A stretch of 64,000 bases of DNA, taken from the NCBI RefSeq assembly GCF_009451885.1, contig NZ_WIAO01000026.1, positions 1 to 64,000 of the forward strand, given 5' to 3'. The position numbers and the translations under genes were made by a program. Positions 59,854 through 64,000 of the stretch are shown here, piece by piece; position 1 is the first letter of the stretch; every line of letters begins with the position of its first letter. Below the pieces are notes generated by a model. The model was not told where the DNA came from and ran no database searches. It worked only from the letters and a program-made list of their open reading frames with translations. The DNA comes from Glycomyces albidus. Lineage in GTDB: Bacteria > Actinomycetota > Actinomycetes > Mycobacteriales > Micromonosporaceae.

Positions 59854-61311
59854 ATGCGCCGTCGCACACTCTTCACCGCCGCCGGGACCGGAGCACTCGC
59901 AGCGGGCGCGGTGCCCGCCGCCGCCCGGGCCGACTACACGACCGCGGTCAACCCCGCGACCACCTGGGGGACCTGGGAGGGCTGGGGCACCTCGCTGTGC
60001 TGGTGGGGCCGGGCCTTCGGGAACCGCAACGACATCGCCGACCTCATGTTCACCCGCAACAACGTCACCTACAACGGCGCCTCGGTGCCGGGCCTGGGCA
60101 TGAACATCGTGCGCTACAACGCCGGCGCGTGCTCCTGGAACTCGATCAACGGCGAGTCCATGGTGGTCTCGCCGAACATGATGCGCTCGCGGCAGATGGA
60201 CGGGTACTGGCTCGACTGGAACTCCAGCGACCCGGCCTCCTCGAGCTGGAACTGGTTCGTCGACAGCGCCCAGCGGAACATGATGTGGAAGGCCCGCGAC
60301 CGCGGGGCGAACATCTTCGAGCTGTTCTCGAACTCGCCCATGTGGTGGATGTGCGTCAACCACAACCCCTCCGGCGGCGCCGACGGCAACGCCGACAACC
60401 TCCAGTCGTGGAACCGGCGGCAGCACGCGGTGTACATGGCCACGATCGCGAAGTACGCGCACGACAACTGGGGGGTCGACTTCGACTACGTGGACCCGTT
60501 CAACGAGCCGATCGCGAACTGGTGGACCGCCACCGGGACCCAGGAGGGGTGCCACTTCACCGTCCCGACCCAGTCGATCGTCATCGACCACCTGCGGGCC
60601 GAACTCGACGCGCGCGGGCTGTCGTGGATGCCGATCACCGCCTCCGACGAGTCCCTCTACGACCAGGCCGTGAGCACCTGGAACGGGCTCACCTCCTCGG
60701 CGAGGAGCAAGATCGCCAAGGTCAACGTGCACGGCTACCAGTACGAGGGAGGGCGCCGCGACTCCGTCTACAACGCGGCCCGCGCCGCAGGGAAGCGGCT
60801 GTGGAACTCCGAGTACGGCGAGAGCGACGCCTCCGGCCTGCGCCTGGCCCGCAACCTCAACCTCGACTTCCGGTGGCTGCACCCGACCGGCTGGTGCTAC
60901 TGGCAGGTCCTCGACGGCGGCGGCTGGGGCCTGATCCAGGCCGACAACGAGAACGGGACGCTCGGCGCGGTCAACACCAAGTACTTCGTGTACGCCCAGT
61001 ACGCCCGGCACATCCGCCCCGGCATGACGATCATCGACGGCGGCGAGGCGAACACCGTCGCCGCCCACGACCCGGCCTCGGGGAAGCTCGTCATCGTCAC
61101 GACGAACTACGGTACGGCGCAGACGGTCACGTACGACCTCTCGGCCTTCGGCACGGTCCCGAACGGGACGGCGGTCCGCTGGTCGACCCAGACGAACGGC
61201 TCCGAGCGGTACGCGCGCCACACCGACACGACCGTGTCCTCGAAGCGGTTCTCCCGGGCGTTCCCGGCGAACACGGTGATGACCTTCGAGATCGAGGGCG
61301 TCCGCCGCTGA
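59854..61311 (+). CDS. Exported endo-beta-1,6-galactanase-like glycoside hydrolase, GH30
   Basis: A 485-residue secreted enzyme. The signal peptide MRRRTLFTAAGTGALAAGAVPAAARA carries a Tat-like Arg run. The catalytic domain shows WGTWEGWGTSLCWWGRAFG, the acid/base Glu218 in VDPFNEPIANWW and the nucleophile Glu320 in LWNSEYGES. These fit the GH30 endo-beta-1,6-galactanase group, which cuts galactan side chains of arabinogalactan proteins. The C-terminal beta domain (GKLVIVTTNYGTAQTVTYDLSAF) is typical of GH30. Released galacto-oligosaccharides could be used by the GH42 operon at 22-28 kb, though the two are 31 kb apart. Confidence 0.85.
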   Translation: MRRRTLFTAAGTGALAAGAVPAAARADYTTAVNPATTWGTWEGWGTSLCWWGRAFGNRNDIADLMFTRNNVTYNGASVPGLGMNIVRYNAGACSWNSINGESMVVSPNMMRSRQMDGYWLDWNSSDPASSSWNWFVDSAQRNMMWKARDRGANIFELFSNSPMWWMCVNHNPSGGADGNADNLQSWNRRQHAVYMATIAKYAHDNWGVDFDYVDPFNEPIANWWTATGTQEGCHFTVPTQSIVIDHLRAELDARGLSWMPITASDESLYDQAVSTWNGLTSSARSKIAKVNVHGYQYEGGRRDSVYNAARAAGKRLWNSEYGESDASGLRLARNLNLDFRWLHPTGWCYWQVLDGGGWGLIQADNENGTLGAVNTKYFVYAQYARHIRPGMTIIDGGEANTVAAHDPASGKLVIVTTNYGTAQTVTYDLSAFGTVPNGTAVRWSTQTNGSERYARHTDTTVSSKRFSRAFPANTVMTFEIEGVRR

Positions 61312-61314
61312 ACA

Positions 61315-61353
61315 CGCCGACGGCACCGGCCCCGGGGGCCGGTGCCGTCGGCG
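61315..61353. terminator. Very strong bidirectional terminator
   Basis: A perfect 18-bp inverted repeat (61315-61332 with 61336-61353), written with a 3-base loop, starts 3 bases after the GH30 stop and ends 9 bases before the convergent esterase stop. Confidence 0.85.
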
Positions 61354-61362
61354 CCGGGGTGG

Positions 61363-62445
61363 CTATGCGGCGTCGAGGATCGGATCGAGGGCCTCGAACC
61401 AGTTGGCGGCCAGCTTGACGTAGCCGTCCTCGTCGGGGTGGACGCCGTCGTAGGTGTCGACCGAGGGCACCCAGCCGGTGTGCTGGTCGACCACGACGAT
61501 CGGGGACTCCGCAGTGGAGTGCGCGGCGGCCCAGGCCGGGATCTGGGCGTTGAAGTCGACCATGCGCTGCGGGCAGTCCGCGCAGTTGCTCGGCACCAGC
61601 GGGATGAGCTGCGCCGCGAGGATCACCGCGTCCGGGTTGAGCTCGCGCAGGTCCCCGACGAGGGTCGTGTAGGCCGCGAGGATCGTCGCCGGCGGGATCG
61701 AGGACCAGACGTCGTTGGTGGCGAAGTGGAGCAGCAGCACGTCCGGGGTGTTCTGCTCCAGCCAGGAGCGCACGCTGCCGTTGTTCACCGACTGGGTGAC
61801 CAGGAAGCCGCCGTGCCCTTCGTGGTCGGGGTCCGAGCCGGCCGGGTTGCAGGCCTGGGAGAGCGAGCCGACGAAGTCGACGTCGTGGCCGGCCTGGTCG
61901 AGGAGCTGCCAGAGGTTGCCGCGCCAGCAGCCGGGGCTGCCGGTGATCGAGTCGCCGAGCGGCATGATCCTGACGGCCTCGCCGGGCGGGTCGGTCGGGT
62001 CGTCGGTGGTCGGCGGGTCCGTGGGGTCGTCGATCTGGCCGTCGCAGACGTCGCCGTTGATCGAGACGGCCGTGGGGGCGGCCGTGCTGCCGGAGCCGAT
62101 GAAGCCGAAGACCTCGCGGGTCTGCCCGGCGGCGACGGTCGCGTTCCAGCCGACGTCGGAGCCGGAGAACGCGGTACCGCTCTGGCTCCAGGAGACGTTC
62201 CAGGCGCTGGAGACGGTCGTGCCGGCGGGGAAGGTCCACTCGAGGTCCCAGCCGTCGATGGCCTCGCCCGCGGTGATGGCGACGTTGGCCTGGAAGCCCG
62301 AGCCCCAGCTGCTGACCACGGTGTAGTCGACCTCGCATCCGTCCTCGGCGAGTGCCAGGTCCGCCGGGCCGAGTGTCAGTGCGCCGATGCCGACCGCCGT
62401 CGCGGCGGCGGCCGCGAGGGCGGTGCGCTTGCGATTGCTTCGCAT
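61363..62445 (-). CDS. Exported SGNH/GDSL esterase with N-terminal cellulose-binding (CBM2-like) domain
   Basis: A 360-residue secreted protein. The signal peptide is MRSNRKRTALAAAAATAVGIGALTL onward. Residues about 36-135 form a CBM2-like domain (CEVDYTVVSSWGSGFQANVAI, DGWDLEWTFP, SWSQSGTAFSGSDVGWNATV) closed by a Cys near its end. A Pro/Thr/Asp linker (DPTDPPTTDDPTDPP) joins it to an SGNH hydrolase with RIMPLGDSITGS, LHFATNDVW and DGVHPDEDGY. CE3-type acetyl xylan esterase is the likeliest function. AAGGAGA precedes the ATG, and the promoter carries a CebR-like operator, so induction on cellulosic material is expected. Confidence 0.87.
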   Translation of the reverse strand: MRSNRKRTALAAAAATAVGIGALTLGPADLALAEDGCEVDYTVVSSWGSGFQANVAITAGEAIDGWDLEWTFPAGTTVSSAWNVSWSQSGTAFSGSDVGWNATVAAGQTREVFGFIGSGSTAAPTAVSINGDVCDGQIDDPTDPPTTDDPTDPPGEAVRIMPLGDSITGSPGCWRGNLWQLLDQAGHDVDFVGSLSQACNPAGSDPDHEGHGGFLVTQSVNNGSVRSWLEQNTPDVLLLHFATNDVWSSIPPATILAAYTTLVGDLRELNPDAVILAAQLIPLVPSNCADCPQRMVDFNAQIPAWAAAHSTAESPIVVVDQHTGWVPSVDTYDGVHPDEDGYVKLAANWFEALDPILDAA

Positions 62446-62464
62446 GCCGATCTCCTTAGGACTC

Positions 62465-62478
62465 CGGGAGCGCTCCCA
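62465..62478 (-). promoter_or_regulatory. CebR-like operator
   Basis: CGGGAGCGCTCCCA differs at one base from the 14-bp actinomycete CebR site TGGGAGCGCTCCCA. It lies about 9 to 22 bases after the predicted transcription start, 20 bases before the esterase ATG. CebR is the cellobiose-responsive LacI-type repressor; its gene is not in the window. Confidence 0.75.
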
Positions 62479-62492
62479 GAGCGCTTCGGCAG

Positions 62493-62522
62493 ATCATACC
62501 GACTTTGTATTTGTATAGTCAA
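62493..62522 (-). promoter_or_regulatory. Promoter of the CBM2 esterase gene
   Basis: On the minus strand TTGACT (62522-62517), an 18-base AT-rich spacer and TATGAT (62498-62493). It is among the closest matches to a sigma-A consensus in the window. Confidence 0.65.
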
Positions 62523-62595
62523 GTGTCTGAATATTCTTGGAGACGGTCCGGTGCATCGAGAACCCTTGGCGGACAAAGGATCACGATGCTCGAAC

Positions 62596-62625
62596 CGGCG
62601 GCGGGCCCTCCCGGGCCCGCCGCCG
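62596..62625 (-). terminator. Terminator of the permease-acetyltransferase unit
   Basis: A perfect 13-bp inverted repeat (62596-62608 with 62613-62625) and a 4-base loop, 4 bases after the acetyltransferase stop. Confidence 0.75.
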
Positions 62626-62629
62626 TCGT

Positions 62630-63199
62630 TCAGGCGGCCTGCGGCTCGCGCCACATCGGATAGAGGTACGGTCCCCCGTCGGCGAGGCCGTACCGCTCGC
62701 CGAGCGGCTCGTAGCCGAGCTTCCCGTACAGTTTCGCGGTCTCGGGCGAGACCGCCTCGAGGTAGGCCGGAATGCCGTCCCGGTCGAGGACCCGGTGGTG
62801 GCGCTGGAGCATCGCGGTCGCGATCCCGTTGCCGCGCTGCTCCTTCCGCACCCCGACGAGCGCTATGTAGTGGTGCGGGGCGTCAGGGTGGTGCGCCTCC
62901 ATCACCTCGTCGAGGCGGCGGAACCGGTCGATGTGGGGCCCGCACGCGGCGAGCATCCGCTCGTCGTAGTCGGGGATCGGCGGCGCTTCGGCGGTGTGGT
63001 CGAACCACACCACCGCGCCGTCGAGGTCGCCCGAGGTGACCACGCCGCCGTGCCCGAGGGCGTGCTCGACGAGGAGCTCGAACTGGCCGCGGACGGCCTC
63101 GAGCCGCTCGTCCGGGTCGTCCACGAGCCAGCGGGCGGTGGGCAGGTCGTTGAACTCGCGGGCGAGCATCGCCGCCACGGCCCCGTACGCGCTATTCAC
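62630..63199 (-). CDS. GNAT-family N-acetyltransferase
   Basis: A 189-residue acetyltransferase. Motif A is HYIALVGVRKEQRGNGIATAML (Q/RxxGxG/A pattern EQRGNGIA), and the C-terminal motif is YLEAVSPETAKLYGKLGYEPLGE. The start is GTG at 63199, which overlaps the end of the upstream permease gene by 8 bases, so the two are cotranscribed. The substrate is unknown; an amine related to the permease cargo is possible but only inferred. A terminator follows directly. Confidence 0.83.
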   Translation of the reverse strand: MNSAYGAVAAMLAREFNDLPTARWLVDDPDERLEAVRGQFELLVEHALGHGGVVTSGDLDGAVVWFDHTAEAPPIPDYDERMLAACGPHIDRFRRLDEVMEAHHPDAPHHYIALVGVRKEQRGNGIATAMLQRHHRVLDRDGIPAYLEAVSPETAKLYGKLGYEPLGERYGLADGGPYLYPMWREPQAA

Positions 63200-64000
63200 C
63201 GGCGGCTCCGACCGGGACCGCGGCCCGCTCGGCCGCCTGCACCAGGGGCGCCTTCGCGCCGTGGCCGATGCCCGCGTACACCTCGGGCCGGGCCTTTTTG
63301 AGGAACAGCCCCCAGCCGGCGCCCAGGAGTGCCAGCGCGCCGAAGAGGATCGGCACCAGCGTCGGCAGGAGCGACCCCTCCTCGACGCCGAGCAGCGTGT
63401 GGAAGTGGATCACGGACAGGTACATGACCCCGCCCATCACCAGGACCGCGAGGACCGGCGCGATGACCGCGGCCCAGACCGACTCGTCGCGCCGATCCCG
63501 CGCGAAGTAGGTCAGGACCGCGATGGCGCAGGTCAGGATGAGCGCGATCAGGCCGATGCCCGACGCGGTGCCGAGGTAGAAGAACAGGTGCACCAGCGGG
63601 TCGAGCCCGAGCACGGCCCACAGGACGAGCACCGCGCCGCCGACGGCGGTCTGGGTGACCGACGCGGCCACCGGCGCGCAGGTGCGCACCGAGGTGCGGC
63701 CGAGCCACGAGAAGACGACCTGCTCGCGCCCGAGCGCGAACAGGTACCGCGCGGTCGTGTTGTGGAAGCTCAGGGCCGCGGCGGTGACCGAGGTGAGCAG
63801 GAGGACCTGGCCGATCGTCACCCACGCGCCGCCGAGCTGGTCGCCGGCGAGGGTGAACATGAGGTCGGGGTCGGCGCTGGCCGCGACCACGTCGTCGTCG
63901 CCGACGGCGGTGATGATCGACCACGACGCGGCGATGTAGATGACGGCGAGGATGCCGATCGTGGCGAGCGTGGCGCGCGCGACGGTGCGTTTGCGGTCGC
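63192..64000 (-). CDS. Amino acid permease, APC family (C-terminal part, cut by window edge)
   Basis: The visible 268 codons run in from the right edge, beginning DRKRTVARATLATIGILAVIYI. At least seven hydrophobic segments follow. The sequence VTAAALSFHNTTARYLFALGREQ is the diagnostic helix of the APC (AAT/CAT-like) amino acid permeases, where an unwound helix binds the substrate. The C-terminal tail (KKARPEVYAGIGHGAKAPLVQ) is cytoplasmic. The N-terminal helices with the usual glycine-rich motif lie outside the window, so the cargo cannot be narrowed. It overlaps the acetyltransferase gene by 8 bases. Confidence 0.85.
   Translation of the reverse strand, partial: DRKRTVARATLATIGILAVIYIAASWSIITAVGDDDVVAASADPDLMFTLAGDQLGGAWVTIGQVLLLTSVTAAALSFHNTTARYLFALGREQVVFSWLGRTSVRTCAPVAASVTQTAVGGAVLVLWAVLGLDPLVHLFFYLGTASGIGLIALILTCAIAVLTYFARDRRDESVWAAVIAPVLAVLVMGGVMYLSVIHFHTLLGVEEGSLLPTLVPILFGALALLGAGWGLFLKKARPEVYAGIGHGAKAPLVQAAERAAVPVGAAGE

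Overview
The window is high-GC DNA (roughly 70 percent or more) with very short intergenic gaps, ATGA/GTGA stop-start overlaps, many GTG and some TTG starts, and leaderless-looking promoters. Together with a GylR-type glycerol regulator, a CebR-type operator, OtrA-like ribosome protection and two mycothiol-isomerase-like DinB proteins, this points to a chromosome segment of a soil-type actinomycete. A glycomycete or related family is possible, but I cannot fix the genus from sequence alone.

Layout. 1-3.9 kb: divergent lysine-degradation genes of the aminomutase route (kamD and kdd leftwards, kamA and kce rightwards). 4-11.5 kb: a DinB protein, a small membrane protein, a heterodimeric ABC exporter with two complementary half-dead ATPase domains, an SDR, a second DinB-like protein and an unknown membrane protein. 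11.5-13.9 kb: two tandem serpins. 14-17.9 kb: an OtrA/Tet-type ribosome-protection GTPase with a candidate leader ORF, a GlxA-type regulator and a divergent NAD-dependent epimerase. 18-21.8 kb: an acetyltransferase and a three-subunit HcnABC/LhpBEF-like FAD dehydrogenase. 21.8-28.3 kb: a LacI-controlled sugar ABC importer with a GH42 beta-galactosidase. 28.4-33.4 kb: an APH-fold kinase, an ECF sigma factor with SnoaL tail, a TetR/DUF4267 pair with twin operators, and a divergent MFS/ArsR pair. 33.4-33.8 kb: four imperfect 92-bp non-coding tandem repeats. 33.9-38.9 kb: the glycerol operon gylR-glpF-glpK-glpD. 39.3 kb: an SMP-30 lactonase.

40.2-57.6 kb is the most coherent block. It holds a complete Dpp/Opp peptide importer, D-aminopeptidase DppA, an M20 and an S9 peptidase, an S66 LD-carboxypeptidase, and the exported trio NagZ (GH3), NamZ (DUF1343) and an AmlB-like serine hydrolase. 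The last three match the Bacillus peptidoglycan-salvage genes, so I read the block as an outside-the-cell muropeptide salvage system joined to uptake and peptide trimming. Its two transcription units share a GAAAACTT-type motif in the -35/-10 spacer, suggesting one regulator. An IS605-group tnpB-only element (47052-48392) sits inside it, with ends that look like the IS608 TTAC/TCAA pair.

57.7-64 kb: an epimerase, small and unknown genes, a GH30 endo-galactanase, an SGNH esterase with a CBM2 domain under a CebR-like operator, an acetyltransferase, and an APC permease that runs off the window.
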